NCBI GenBank assembly: GCA_963771715.1
Contig: CAVYUQ010000006.1
Span: 124,001-188,000, forward strand
Reading direction: 5' to 3'
Length of the DNA stretch: 64,000 nt
Source of the DNA: JACVRW01 sp963771715
GTDB lineage: Bacteria > Actinomycetota > Thermoleophilia > Solirubrobacterales > Thermoleophilaceae
Positions 8,476-17,455 of this stretch are shown here, in pieces. The stretch's first letter is position 1; each line of letters opens with the position of its first letter. The notes under the pieces are model-generated. The model had not been told where the DNA came from, ran no database searches, and saw only the letters and a program-made list of their open reading frames with translations. A program made the position numbers and the translations under genes.

Positions 8476-9429
8476 GTGGGGCATAAGTCAGGCGCGGAGC
8501 GACAGATTTTCAGCACACACCCGGATGTCCGGCTTGGTGCGCTGGCGGCGCGGCAGCATGGCGTTGTGAACCGGCGGCAACTGGCCGCGATCGGCATCGA
8601 TGACAGCGGGATCCGACGGCGCACCGCGCAGGGTCGGCTTCACCGGGTCCATCAGGGCGTCTACGTCGTGGGGTATCCGGCATTGACGGCGAAGGGCCGC
8701 TGGATGGCGGCCGTCGTGGCATGCGGACAAGGCGCCGTGCTCAGTCATCTGGATGCCGCTGGCCTATGGGGGATCTACGATGGCGCCGGAGCACGGGTGC
8801 ATGTGATCGTCGGGTCGAGCCGGCGCGTCCCGGGCCTTTGGATCCATCGCGCTCGGCGGCTTGATCCGGACGATGTGACCGTCGAGGACGGCATTCCCGT
8901 CACCACCGTGGCGCGTACGCTCGTCGACCTGACCGACGTCCTGGGGCGCGACCGCCTCCTGCGCGCTATCCGCGAGGCGGAGTTCCTCGACCTCCTCGAC
9001 CTCGATGCCCTCAATGCTGCAGTTCAGCGAGGCCACGGGCGCAGGGGGCTGCGGGCCCTGAAGGAGGCGCTCGTGCACCACACCCCCGGTCAAATCGTCC
9101 GCGGGGAGCTCGAGCACCGCTTTCGCGAGCTGGTGCGTACGGCCGGCGTGCCAGCGCCCGAGACCAACGTGAAGGTCAGGGCGGGCCGGCGGCGTTACGT
9201 GATCGACTGCTTCTGGCGCGAGCAGCGAGTGGCGGTCGAACTCGACGGCCGGGCGGCCCACGCGAGGATCATGGCGTTCGAGTCAGACCGGCGCAAGGAC
9301 GCTGCCCTCACTGCAATCGGACTGCGCCCCTTGCGCTTCACATGGTTTCGGGTGACGAAGGAGCCCGACGACGTCATTGCCGAACTCCACGCCACGCTGG
9401 CGCAGGCGAACACCGCCGTCAGCGCGTGA
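8476..9429 (+). CDS. AbiEi-type wHTH / DUF559 endonuclease-like protein
   Basis: A 317-aa protein. The N-terminal half resembles the AbiEi antitoxin (winged helix about residues 12-60: RLGALAARQHGVVNRRQLAA, then GIRRRTAQGRLHRVHQGVYVVG). The C-terminal part resembles DUF559/Vsr-fold nucleases, with the PD-(D/E)xK-like run VIDCFWREQRVAVELDGRAAH and a following DRRKD. This architecture is common and multicopy in actinobacteria; a second, frameshifted copy is at 38.6 kb. No AbiEii toxin gene is adjacent, so it is not a complete type IV toxin-antitoxin pair. Start GTG 8476. Its 3' end overlaps the convergent gene at 9419. Confidence 0.75.
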   Translation: MGHKSGAERQIFSTHPDVRLGALAARQHGVVNRRQLAAIGIDDSGIRRRTAQGRLHRVHQGVYVVGYPALTAKGRWMAAVVACGQGAVLSHLDAAGLWGIYDGAGARVHVIVGSSRRVPGLWIHRARRLDPDDVTVEDGIPVTTVARTLVDLTDVLGRDRLLRAIREAEFLDLLDLDALNAAVQRGHGRRGLRALKEALVHHTPGQIVRGELEHRFRELVRTAGVPAPETNVKVRAGRRRYVIDCFWREQRVAVELDGRAAHARIMAFESDRRKDAALTAIGLRPLRFTWFRVTKEPDDVIAELHATLAQANTAVSA

Positions 9430-10165
9430 TCGGCGGCATCAGAGCGATCCCGCGGCTTGCGGGCTTCCCGTTCGCGTCGAACCAGTTGACCCGCGCTCCG
9501 GGGAGCGGCGGCTTGACGGCCACGGCATAGAAGTTGCTGCTGCTGCTCTTCGGGCCCTTGTGCAGCGGTGCGTTGATCGGCCGCCTGCCGGGGACGAGGA
9601 TCCTGACCGCCGCGGCGCGCCTCGGCACGCGTCCGTAGACGAGCACCGGCTTCGAGCCGGGGTGGGGGCGACTCGTGCCGAACTGGAGGCGGCCGAAGCC
9701 GGGCGTCCGTGGGAACTCGCCGCACTGACTGCTGGCTCCGGGCATCAGGTCGTCGGGAGGATCGAGCGGGTAGCAGAGCTCAGGCAGCGCAGTCCCTCGG
9801 GCTGGTAGAGCTCGCCGCTGTCGGGATCCGCCAGGCGGGTGCTCCGCGTGGCCTCGAGCTGCCAGGGACCGATGCCGCGCGCCGTCCCCGTGGCCACGAC
9901 CGTGCTGCGCCGTTCGTCGCGGAGGCGTGCCCTCACCCGCTCGGGATCACGGTGCCCGACCGGCGCGGGCTGCGGACCGGCCGCCACCGGCGGCTCGCTC
10001 GGTCTGACCGCCACCGAGGACCGCCAGTGCCACGAAGACGGCTGCCGCGACGAGCGCCGCGGCCGCGAGCGCGCCGGCCGCGTCGCCGAGGCGCGTGCGG
10101 CGCCGCGGCGAGCGCTGCGCGGCCGAGTGCAGCTCCAACTGGAGTGCTCCGAAGAAGTCGCTCAT
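9419..10165 (-). pseudogene. Sigma-factor-linked membrane protein (possible anti-sigma/regulatory partner), two frameshifts
   Basis: Begins at ATG 10165, overlapping the sigma factor stop by 4 nt: MSDFFGALQLELH, a short basic cytoplasmic segment, then an Ala/Val membrane helix at about residues 32-53. The remaining extracytoplasmic part continues in a second frame (break near 10000; includes GIGPWQLEATRSTRLADPDS) and a third piece (break near 9790; includes RLQFGTSRPHPGSKPVLVYG) to a stop at 9419. Joined, it would be about 245 aa with one membrane pass. No zinc anti-sigma motif is visible; the regulatory role is inferred only from coupling to the ECF sigma gene. Confidence 0.6.
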
Positions 10166-10668
10166 GGCTTGCCTCCAATCCGCTGTCGCAAACTCGCCAG
10201 CCCGCGGCTCACCCGCTGTCTGATGGCGGCCTCCGAGACGCCCTCGGCCACCGCGATCTCGCCGTAGGCGCGCTCGTCCAGGACACGCGCGCGCAGCGCT
10301 GCGCGCTGGTCGTCGGGCAGCTCGTCGAGGAGAGCGTCCGCCGTGACCTCGTCCGCCAGCCGGCCGAACTCCGCCACGTCGTCGTCGCTCAGTGCGGGCC
10401 GCTCTATGCGCAGCCGCCGCCGCGCGCGGTCCTCCGCGTACCCGCGCCGGCGCCAGTCCTTCAGCTTGTTCGCGGCGATCGCGTACAGCCAGGTGGTCGG
10501 CGCCCCCATGTCTGGGCGGTAGCGGTCGCGGGCGAGCAGCGCGGCCGCAAAGGTCTCGGCGGTGAGGTCGGCCGCGACCTCCGCGTCGTTCGTGGCGCGC
10601 ATCAGGTAGCCGGCGATCCGCCGCGCATGCCCGACATAGAGCTCCTCGATGTCCGCCGGGGACATCAC
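10162..10668 (-). CDS. ECF-type RNA polymerase sigma factor
   Basis: A 168-aa sigma-70 family member with region 2 at about residues 6-75 (IEELYVGHARRIAGYLMRA, DLTAETFAAAL, TWLYAIAANKLKDWRRRG) and region 4 at about 105-160 (LPDDQRAALRARVLDERAYG, then EIAVAEGVSEAAIRQRVSRG). No extra domains. Translationally coupled to the downstream membrane protein gene, the usual sigma/anti-sigma layout. Its target promoters cannot be seen from the window. Confidence 0.92.
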   Translation of the reverse strand: MMSPADIEELYVGHARRIAGYLMRATNDAEVAADLTAETFAAALLARDRYRPDMGAPTTWLYAIAANKLKDWRRRGYAEDRARRRLRIERPALSDDDVAEFGRLADEVTADALLDELPDDQRAALRARVLDERAYGEIAVAEGVSEAAIRQRVSRGLASLRQRIGGKP

Positions 10669-10688
10669 CTGTCTTCTACTACGTCGCA

Positions 10689-10707
10689 GCGGTCTTTTTG
10701 TGACCGC
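10689..10707 (-). terminator. Short hairpin after the nucleoside operon
   Basis: GCGGTC (10689-10694) and GACCGC (10702-10707) form a perfect 6-bp stem with a T-rich 7-nt loop, between the last gene of the nucleoside operon and the sigma factor start. No trailing U-run, so it may be a weak terminator or part of the sigma gene's leader. Confidence 0.35.
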
Positions 10708-10710
10708 CGC

Positions 10711-12429
10711 CTAGTCCAGCGCGCCCTCTAGCCGCAGCACGCGGCGCAGGATCGCCAGCGAGGACGCGTACGTCGAGTCCATCCCGTAGTAGCTCAGGCC
10801 GCGGGCGCCCAGCGTTCGCGCCTGCGTGTACGGCGTATCCGAGGCGTAGTGGATGATCCCGAAGTCGATCGGGAGCTTCGAGAAGTTCACCGCCTCGTTC
10901 ACCGGGTGGCGGTCCGCGTCCGAGATCTCGTAGACCGCGTTGCAGTACGGCCCCGCCTCCATCTCCACCACCGTGAACGCCTCCCGGTAGTAGAAGTCGA
11001 GGTACGAGCGGTTCTGCAGGAACGTGCTCTTCACCGTGACCGCGCGCTGGTTGTCGAGGCCGCTGCCGAAGCGCAGGTCGGGCGCGATGTCGTTCACGCT
11101 GAACGCGTTGTCGAGCCAGTAGGTGGAGCCCGAGTGCTCGTCGTGCACCACGGTCGAGAGCATCACGTCGCCCACGTCCGCGTTCAGGGTCGCCGCCTTG
11201 CCGAGCACGTAGACCCCGCGCAGCATCGAGCTGTCCACCCCCACCTCGCGCAGGATGTTGTAGGCCGCCACGCCGAGCGGGTAGTCGATGTTCACGACCA
11301 CTCCCTCGGCCGCCGCCAGCGCATCTGCATCCACGTTGCCGAGCCGCGGATCCATCCGCTCCGGGCGCAGCTTCGACAGCGGGATGATCTGCGCCGGCAC
11401 GCGCAGCGCGGTGGTGCTTCGGATATGCGACACCCCGCACTCGGCCTCCGCGCGGCGCCGCGCGGCGCGCCCCTCCTCCCCATGCGAGTCGAAGTAGAGG
11501 CGGGCCACGAAGTAGAGGAAGTTCTCCCACGAGCCCTCGCTGCGCCCCTCCCGGAAGGCGGCCAGCTCGGAGCGCAGGATGTCGTCCTCCGGCAGCGACT
11601 CGACGAACTTCACGAGCACGTCCTCGCGCTCGCGCGCCACGCCCGTGGCGATGTTCACGAGGCTGTGCGTGTTCGAGCTCACGAAGTAGAGCGGGCGCTC
11701 CACGAGCCCCTGCTCGGCGAGCGTGTTGTGCACCGGCGTCCACCAGCGGCGCGTCATGCGGGCGTAGCCCACCTGCGTGCCGCCGAGCATCCGCACGCGC
11801 AGGTTCATGCGCCGCTCGGCGATCACCGCGAGCCGCTCGCCGAAGCGCTCGCCCCAGGCACCGCGGAGCCGCGCCCAGTCGTCCGCCGTCCCGCCCATCA
11901 CCTCGGCGCACTCGTCCGGCGTCGGATCGTGGTCCGGCGGCCAGCCGGCGGCGCGCTGGCGCACGCGGATCTTGTTCCACTCGATCTGGAAGGCCACCAG
12001 CGTCGGGATCAGGTCGTCCACGTCCGAGGCACTCGCGAGCAGCACCGCGTGCGTGCCGTTGCCGGCGTCGTGCCAGCGGCGGCGGCGGGCCGGCGCGTCG
12101 GCCTCCTCCCACTCGTCGATCACGATCCCGTTCTTGGCGAAGACCTCCGCCTCCTGGCCCATGATCACGAGCTCGGCGCCCGCCGCCATGCTGTCGGGCA
12201 GCCGCCGGATCGCGTAGATCAGCGCGCCGAGATCGGGCTCGTCGCTGTCGGCGAGTGGGTGCAGGCTCGAGCCCATCGCCCGGTGAGCCGGCTCGAGCAC
12301 GCGCAGGTGCGTCTCGCCGCTCGAGCGCAGCAGCGTGTTGTAGGTGCGCTGGTAGAGCTCCACCTCGTCGCTGAGGCGCCCCGTGTGCTCGTCGGTGGGG
12401 CTCGCGAGGGACAGCCTGGATACGACCAA
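10711..12429 (-). CDS. Uncharacterised protein with nucleoside-phosphorylase-like C-terminal signature, last gene of the nucleoside importer operon
   Basis: A 572-aa cytoplasmic-looking protein without signal peptide or membrane helix. From memory it may belong to the family called DUF6909, which I cannot verify. The N-terminal half is mainly charged helical sequence. The C-terminal third contains GVYVLGKAATLNADVGDVML (about 400-420) and TVVEMEAGPYCNAVYE around residue 490. The VEMEA box is the substrate-binding signature of the PNP/uridine phosphorylase family and also occurs in the true phosphorylase at 30.9 kb. Start TTG 12429 is supported by AAGGAG six bases upstream within the permease stop region. 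Position as ninth gene of the operon implies work on imported nucleosides; the activity is unknown. Confidence 0.75.
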   Translation of the reverse strand: MVVSRLSLASPTDEHTGRLSDEVELYQRTYNTLLRSSGETHLRVLEPAHRAMGSSLHPLADSDEPDLGALIYAIRRLPDSMAAGAELVIMGQEAEVFAKNGIVIDEWEEADAPARRRRWHDAGNGTHAVLLASASDVDDLIPTLVAFQIEWNKIRVRQRAAGWPPDHDPTPDECAEVMGGTADDWARLRGAWGERFGERLAVIAERRMNLRVRMLGGTQVGYARMTRRWWTPVHNTLAEQGLVERPLYFVSSNTHSLVNIATGVAREREDVLVKFVESLPEDDILRSELAAFREGRSEGSWENFLYFVARLYFDSHGEEGRAARRRAEAECGVSHIRSTTALRVPAQIIPLSKLRPERMDPRLGNVDADALAAAEGVVVNIDYPLGVAAYNILREVGVDSSMLRGVYVLGKAATLNADVGDVMLSTVVHDEHSGSTYWLDNAFSVNDIAPDLRFGSGLDNQRAVTVKSTFLQNRSYLDFYYREAFTVVEMEAGPYCNAVYEISDADRHPVNEAVNFSKLPIDFGIIHYASDTPYTQARTLGARGLSYYGMDSTYASSLAILRRVLRLEGALD

Positions 12430-12432
12430 GAA

Positions 12433-13632
12433 CTACTCCTTCACGTACGGCACGCCGATTGCGGCGGGCGGTCGGGAACGGCCGATGACGCCTGCCACCA
12501 CGACCAGTGTCAAGACGTACGGCAGCGCCTGGAACAGAACGGCGGCGGACTCGGAGAAGGCCGGCAGGCGCTGGGCCAACGCGGTCGAGAAGCCGAACAG
12601 GAGCGCGCCCGCCAGCGCACCGAGCGGGCGCCAGCCACCGAAGATCACCGCCGCCAGCGCGATGAAGCCGCGGCCATTGGTCATCTGCTCGTTGAACGAG
12701 CCGACCAGCCCGATCGACAGGAACGCGCCGCCGGCGGCCGCGAGCGCGCCGGACGCGGTCACGGCCAGGTATCGCGTCCGCAGCACGGGCAGGCCCAGGC
12801 TGTCGGCGGCGCGCGGCTTCTCGCCCACGGAGCGCAGCCGCAGGCCCCCGCGGGTGCGGAACAGGTAGACCGTGAGGATCGGGACGATGAGGAGCGCGAC
12901 CCAGGTGAGAACGTTCATCCTCCCGATGGCCTCTCCGATGAATGGGATGTCCTCCACCAGCGGAAGCGTCACGTTCGGGGCGCGCGATACGTCGGAGGGC
13001 GTGCCCTGGTCGCCGTAGTGGTAGATGAAGACGTAGCCGGTGATGCCGATGGCCAGGAAGTTGATTCCCGTCCCGCTCACGACCTGGTCGGCCCGCAGGC
13101 TGATCGAGACGAACGCGTGGACCAGGCCTATCAGCGCGCCTGCCGCGACCCCGGCCAAGACCCCGAGCCACCACGAGCCGAGCAGGTCGGCGCCGAAGAT
13201 CCCGAAGAACGCGCCGATCAGCATCATGCCCTCGAGGCCGATGTTGATGACGCCGCTGCGCTCGGACAGAATGCCCCCCATCGCGGCGAAGATCAGGGGC
13301 GTCGCGAAGCGCAGCATGCCGGCCGTAAGCGCTGACCATACGAAGACCCGGTCGAGGTTCGACTCGCCGGACTTCACCGCCATGACCGCGCAGATGGCTC
13401 CCAGGACCGCCACGCCCACCGCGATCCAGCCGAGCCGCCGCTCGCCCTCGCGGGCCGCGTAGACACCGGCGGCCACGCCCGCGGCGGCGAGCAGTAGCGG
13501 CACGACCGCCGTGCGGATCATGAGCGGCGGCAGGGCGACGTAGGCCGCCAGTACGCCGAGCACAATCCCGGCCCAGCCCGCTGTCCGCGCCGAGATCGCC
13601 AGCTGCCGGCCCGCCGCTACCGAGGTGCTCAC
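12433..13632 (-). CDS. Nucleoside ABC transporter permease (NupQ/YufQ-like)
   Basis: Membrane subunit of a BmpA-type nucleoside importer; 399 aa with about ten hydrophobic segments and an extra N-terminal pair. The signature of the branched-chain amino-acid/ribose permease family is clear: TPLIFAAMGGILSERSGVINIGLEG as consecutive conserved pieces, then LRADQVVSGTGINFLAIGITG, and EKPRAADSLGLPV as the ATPase-coupling loop. GTG 13632 overlaps the upstream permease stop by 4 nt, and the stop lies 3 nt before the next gene. Confidence 0.9.
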   Translation of the reverse strand: MSTSVAAGRQLAISARTAGWAGIVLGVLAAYVALPPLMIRTAVVPLLLAAAGVAAGVYAAREGERRLGWIAVGVAVLGAICAVMAVKSGESNLDRVFVWSALTAGMLRFATPLIFAAMGGILSERSGVINIGLEGMMLIGAFFGIFGADLLGSWWLGVLAGVAAGALIGLVHAFVSISLRADQVVSGTGINFLAIGITGYVFIYHYGDQGTPSDVSRAPNVTLPLVEDIPFIGEAIGRMNVLTWVALLIVPILTVYLFRTRGGLRLRSVGEKPRAADSLGLPVLRTRYLAVTASGALAAAGGAFLSIGLVGSFNEQMTNGRGFIALAAVIFGGWRPLGALAGALLFGFSTALAQRLPAFSESAAVLFQALPYVLTLVVVAGVIGRSRPPAAIGVPYVKE

Positions 13633-14846
13633 TGCTCGGCCTCCGCGGCCGCCGGTGGGGCGGCGCGGCCCCTCCGGAACAGGCCGCGCCCACGGGCGAT
13701 GAGACCGAGCACGAGCACGTCGGCGCTCACGATCAGGATGACGAGCCCCTGGATGATCCAGGTGAGGTTCGAGGCCAGCGACGGCTCGAAGATCGTCGGA
13801 TCGAGGTTCCGCTGCGAGGTTCCGCTGAGCAGGGCGCCGAAAAGGAGAGCCGCCGCGACCGTGCCGACAGCCGTGTTGCGCCCGAGCAGCGCGACGGCGA
13901 TCCCGATGAAGCCGAGGTTGGCGATCTGGATGTCGTTCGTCGCGATGCGGAACTGCCAGCCGAGCACGTCCATCGCACCCGCCAGCCCCGCGAACAGTCC
14001 GCACACGGCCATCACGAGGATGTAGTTCTTACCGACGCTCATGCCGCTGTAGCGGGCGGCCTCGGGGTTGAACCCCACCGCCCGCACCTCGAACCCGATC
14101 GTCGAGCGGTTCAGCAGGATCCAGAAGAGGATCACCGCGAACAGCGCGATGAAGATCCCGATGTGGAGGCCCTGCAGCACCGGATCGCCCCAGAAGACGG
14201 GCAGCTTGGCTCCCTCGACGACGTCCTCCGACACCGGGATCGACTTCTGAGCCTCGTTCTGGAGCGGGCCGCCGAGTGAGAACAGCCAGATGCCCACCCA
14301 GACGGCGATCCAGTTGAGCATGATCGTGCTGATCACCTCGTGCGCGCCAACCGTGGCCTTCAGAACCCCGGCGATGCCCGCCCAGAACGCACCCGCCGCG
14401 CACGCGGCGAGGATCGCGAGCACGATGTGGAGGAGGCTCGGCATGCCGGCGAATGAGGAGCCCACCCACACGGCCGCGATCGAGCCGACGATGTACTGGC
14501 CGTTGCCGCCGATGTTGAAGAGGCCGGCCCGGAACGCGAACGCCACCGCCAGGCCGGTGAGGATCAGAGGCGTGGTGATGATCAGCGTCTGCTGGAGGTT
14601 CGAAGCCGCGAGATCGCGGTCAGCGCCCGTGGTCCACGGGAACACCCACTGGAGGCCAGTGCCCTTCCAGATCGCCTCGTAGGTCGCTATCGGGTCGCTG
14701 CCGGTGACGAGCATCACGAGCCCGCCCGCCAGGAAGGCGAGCAGCGTCGTGAGAAGCGGGACGATCACGCCGCCGCCGCGCAAGTAGCCGGCGAGCCGCG
14801 AGGCCGGTGTCGCCGCTGCCGCGGCGGGCTCGTCGGAGAAGCTCAC
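13629..14846 (-). CDS. Nucleoside ABC transporter permease (NupP/YufP-like)
   Basis: Partner permease of 405 aa. A long periplasmic loop (about residues 165-200) follows the conserved AFRAGLFNIGGNGQYIVGSI and GAHEVISTIMLNWIA segments; the coupling region is RAVGFNPEAARYSGMSVGKN. Basic Arg-rich C-terminal tail. Start GTG 14846 overlaps the ATPase stop by 4 nt. With the second permease, ATPase and lipoprotein it forms a complete importer; the whole set sits downstream of nucleoside-degrading enzymes. Confidence 0.9.
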   Translation of the reverse strand: MSFSDEPAAAAATPASRLAGYLRGGGVIVPLLTTLLAFLAGGLVMLVTGSDPIATYEAIWKGTGLQWVFPWTTGADRDLAASNLQQTLIITTPLILTGLAVAFAFRAGLFNIGGNGQYIVGSIAAVWVGSSFAGMPSLLHIVLAILAACAAGAFWAGIAGVLKATVGAHEVISTIMLNWIAVWVGIWLFSLGGPLQNEAQKSIPVSEDVVEGAKLPVFWGDPVLQGLHIGIFIALFAVILFWILLNRSTIGFEVRAVGFNPEAARYSGMSVGKNYILVMAVCGLFAGLAGAMDVLGWQFRIATNDIQIANLGFIGIAVALLGRNTAVGTVAAALLFGALLSGTSQRNLDPTIFEPSLASNLTWIIQGLVILIVSADVLVLGLIARGRGLFRRGRAAPPAAAEAEQ

Positions 14847-16375
14847 GCCGCCTCCCGGCCCCCGCCGCGGCCGCCCGTCATCGCAACGCCGAGCTCCTCC
14901 TCGGAGACGTCGGGTGGGAACTCGCCCACGATCTTGCCCTCGTAGATGACGAGGATGCGGTCCGCCAGCGCCCGGATCTCCTCGAACTCGAGCGACACCA
15001 GCAGCACGCCGCGGTTGTTCTCGCGCTCGGCGAGCAGCTGCCCGTGCACGAACTCGATCGCGCCCACGTCGAGCCCGCGCGTGGGCTGGTGCGCGATCAG
15101 CAGCTTCGGGTTGCTGGCGATCTCGCGCGCCACGGCGACCTTCTGCTGGTTGCCGCCTGACAGCGAGCTGGCGAGCGTGCTCGGCTCGCCGCCGCGCACG
15201 TCGTACTCGCGGAGCAACTTGGTGGCGCGCTCGTTCATCTGGCCTATGGAGAGCAGGCCGTGGTTCGAGAGCGGCGGCGTACGGTACTCGCGCAGCGCCA
15301 GGTTCTCGGCGAGCGTGAAGTCGAGCACGAGGCCGCACAGGTGGCGGTCCTCGGGGATGTGCGCCAGGCCGGCCTCGGTGGTCTCACGCACGCCGTCGCC
15401 CGTCACGTCCTCGCCGTCGATCACGATGCGCCCCGACTCGGGCACGCGCACCCCGGCTATCGCCTGCACGAGCTCCAACTGGCCGTTACCGTCGACGCCG
15501 GCAATGGCCACGATCTCGCCCTGGCGCACATCGAGCGACACGCCCTTCACCGCCTCGAGCCCGCGGTCGTCGCGCGCGTAGAGGTCCTCCACCTGGAGCA
15601 CGGGCTCGCCCGGCCGGCCCTGCTTCTTCTCCACCCGGAGCAGCACGTCGCGGCCGACCATCAGGCGCGCGAGGCTCTCCTCGGTCGCCCCCTCGGTGGG
15701 CACCGTGTCGATCCGCTTGCCGCGCCGCAGCACCGTCACGCGGTCCGAGATGTCGAGCACCTCGTTCAGCTTGTGGCTGATGAAAATGATGGACACGCCG
15801 TCCTTCTTCAGCGCCCGGAGCACCTCGAAGAGCTCGCCCGTCTCCTGCGCCGTGAGAACAGCGGTCGGCTCGTCGAGGATCAGGATGCGGGCGTCGCGGT
15901 AGAGCGTCTTCAGGATCTCGACTCGCTGCTGCATCCCCACCGACACCTGCTCGATCACCGCATCGGGGTCCACCGCCAGGCCATAGCGGTCGGACAGCTC
16001 CTTGACCCGGCGGGCACCCTCCTTCACGTCGAGGAGGGCGCCGCGCGTGGGCTCCTCGCCCAGAACGATGTTCTCGGTCACGGTCATTACCGGCACGAGC
16101 ATGAAGTGCTGGTGGACCATGCCGATGCCGAGGTCGATCGCCTGCGACGGCGAATCGACCTCGACCGGCTCTCCATTCACGCGGATCTCGCCCTCGGTCG
16201 GGCTGTAGAGCCCGTACAGGATCGACATCAGCGTTGACTTCCCGGCGCCGTTCTCGCCGAGCAGCGCATGGACTTCGCCCGGGCGGAGATCGAAGTCGAT
16301 CCCGTCGTTGGCAACGACGGGACCGAACCTCTTCGTGATTCCGCGTAGTTCTAGAGCGGGTGCTTCTGACTGCAC
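14843..16375 (-). CDS. Nucleoside ABC transporter ATP-binding protein (NupO/YufO-like, two ABC domains)
   Basis: Energises the importer; 510 aa with two tandem nucleotide-binding domains. Domain 1 has Walker A GENGAGKST (about 40-48), signature SVGMQQRVEI and Walker B LILDEPTAVL. Domain 2 has a degenerate P-loop (GVDGNGQLELV), good signature LSGGNQQKVAVA and IAHQPTRGLDVGA; asymmetric sites are normal in sugar/nucleoside importers of this class. Start GTG 16375, 6 nt after the lipoprotein stop. Confidence 0.93.
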   Translation of the reverse strand: MQSEAPALELRGITKRFGPVVANDGIDFDLRPGEVHALLGENGAGKSTLMSILYGLYSPTEGEIRVNGEPVEVDSPSQAIDLGIGMVHQHFMLVPVMTVTENIVLGEEPTRGALLDVKEGARRVKELSDRYGLAVDPDAVIEQVSVGMQQRVEILKTLYRDARILILDEPTAVLTAQETGELFEVLRALKKDGVSIIFISHKLNEVLDISDRVTVLRRGKRIDTVPTEGATEESLARLMVGRDVLLRVEKKQGRPGEPVLQVEDLYARDDRGLEAVKGVSLDVRQGEIVAIAGVDGNGQLELVQAIAGVRVPESGRIVIDGEDVTGDGVRETTEAGLAHIPEDRHLCGLVLDFTLAENLALREYRTPPLSNHGLLSIGQMNERATKLLREYDVRGGEPSTLASSLSGGNQQKVAVAREIASNPKLLIAHQPTRGLDVGAIEFVHGQLLAERENNRGVLLVSLEFEEIRALADRILVIYEGKIVGEFPPDVSEEELGVAMTGGRGGGREAA

Positions 16376-16381
16376 TCCTGG

Positions 16382-17419
16382 CTACTTGACGGTGTCGGGA
16401 ATGTCCGCGATCTCGCCGGCGGCGATCTGGTCCGTGATCTCCTTCATCTTGTCGGCGTACTTCTCGCCAGCCGGGCCGAACTTGCCGAGGCCGACGCCGT
16501 CGTTCTCGACGGTGGCGATCACGTCGGTGCCACCCTTGAAGCTGCCGTCCTGGGCGCGCTTGATGGCATTGAACACCGCCACGTCGACCTTCTTAAGAGC
16601 CGAGGTGAGGATGTGGTCGCCGAGGTAGGCCTGGTCGGCGTCGACGCCAATGCCCTGGACACCCTTCTCCTTGGCGGCGTCAAGCGCGCCGAGACCGCAC
16701 TGGCCTGCAACCTGGAAGACGACCTTGGAGCCTTGCGCGATCTGATCGAGCGCGATCTCCTTGCATTTCGCCTGGTCGACGAAGTCCTGCGAGTAGCCGT
16801 TCAGCGTCTTGATGCCGGGGTTGGCGTCCGTGGCGCCCTTCTGGAAGCCCGCGATGTAGTGGTCCACCGGCGGGATCTTCTGGCCACCGACCGTGGACAC
16901 CGTGTTCGCGTTGTTGTCCTTCGCCCAGAGACCCGCGAGGTAACCGGCGAGGTAGCCGGCCTCCTGCTCCTTGAAGAGCAGGCCCTCGACGTTCGTGGGC
17001 TTGCCCTTCAGCGCTGAGGCCGAGAAGTCGACGATCGCGAAGTTGTTGCTCGGGAACTTGCCGGCGACCGTTGCGGTCGCCTCACCCATGAGGAAGCCGA
17101 CCGAGACGCTCAGGTCGTACTTCTGCGTGGCGAGCGTCGTCAGGTTCGGGACGTAGTCGCCGTTCGACTTCGAGAGCAACACGCGGCCCTCGGCGCCCAG
17201 GTCGCTCTCCGCCTGCTCGAGGCCCTTGTTGGCGAGGAAGTTGAACGAGCGGTCGTTGAGCCCGCCGATGTCTGTGACCACGCCGGCCTTGATGGACTTG
17301 GCTCCCTCCTGCGCGGCCCCGTCACCACCCCCGTCATCGTCGTCGTCGCCGCAGGCGGCGATTCCGAGAGCCAGGGCAGCAATGAGCGCGAGTAGGAAGA
17401 AGCGGAAGGACTTAGGCAC
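16382..17419 (-). CDS. BmpA-family nucleoside-binding lipoprotein
   Basis: Substrate-binding subunit of the importer, anchored outside the membrane. 345 aa with a lipoprotein signal: hydrophobic core at 7-20 and lipobox LGIAAC with Cys23, followed by an Asp/Gly-rich linker. The mature part shows Bmp-family features (GVVTDIGGLNDRSFN, the DFSA strand, LFKEQEAGYLAGYLAG, VFQVAGQCGLG, GIGVDADQ). BmpA/PnrA proteins bind purine or pyrimidine nucleosides. Start GTG 17419 with GAGGAG upstream. The 36-nt gap to add is the longest between the first five genes' boundaries, leaving room for its own ribosome-binding site. Confidence 0.92.
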   Translation of the reverse strand: MPKSFRFFLLALIAALALGIAACGDDDDDGGGDGAAQEGAKSIKAGVVTDIGGLNDRSFNFLANKGLEQAESDLGAEGRVLLSKSNGDYVPNLTTLATQKYDLSVSVGFLMGEATATVAGKFPSNNFAIVDFSASALKGKPTNVEGLLFKEQEAGYLAGYLAGLWAKDNNANTVSTVGGQKIPPVDHYIAGFQKGATDANPGIKTLNGYSQDFVDQAKCKEIALDQIAQGSKVVFQVAGQCGLGALDAAKEKGVQGIGVDADQAYLGDHILTSALKKVDVAVFNAIKRAQDGSFKGGTDVIATVENDGVGLGKFGPAGEKYADKMKEITDQIAAGEIADIPDTVK

Positions 17420-17455
17420 GGTCAGGTCTCCTCTTGGGTCAGGAACCTGGCCACC

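Noticed and set aside
8476..9429. Complete AbiE type IV toxin-antitoxin system
   Set aside because: Only an AbiEi-like domain fused to DUF559 is present; no AbiEii nucleotidyltransferase gene is adjacent here or at 38.6 kb.
10849..13335. Very long plus-strand open frame (over 800 codons) antisense to the nucleoside operon
   Set aside because: Arg/His/Val-rich translation with no domain pattern, lying opposite well-recognised permease and other genes; a GC-driven mirror frame.
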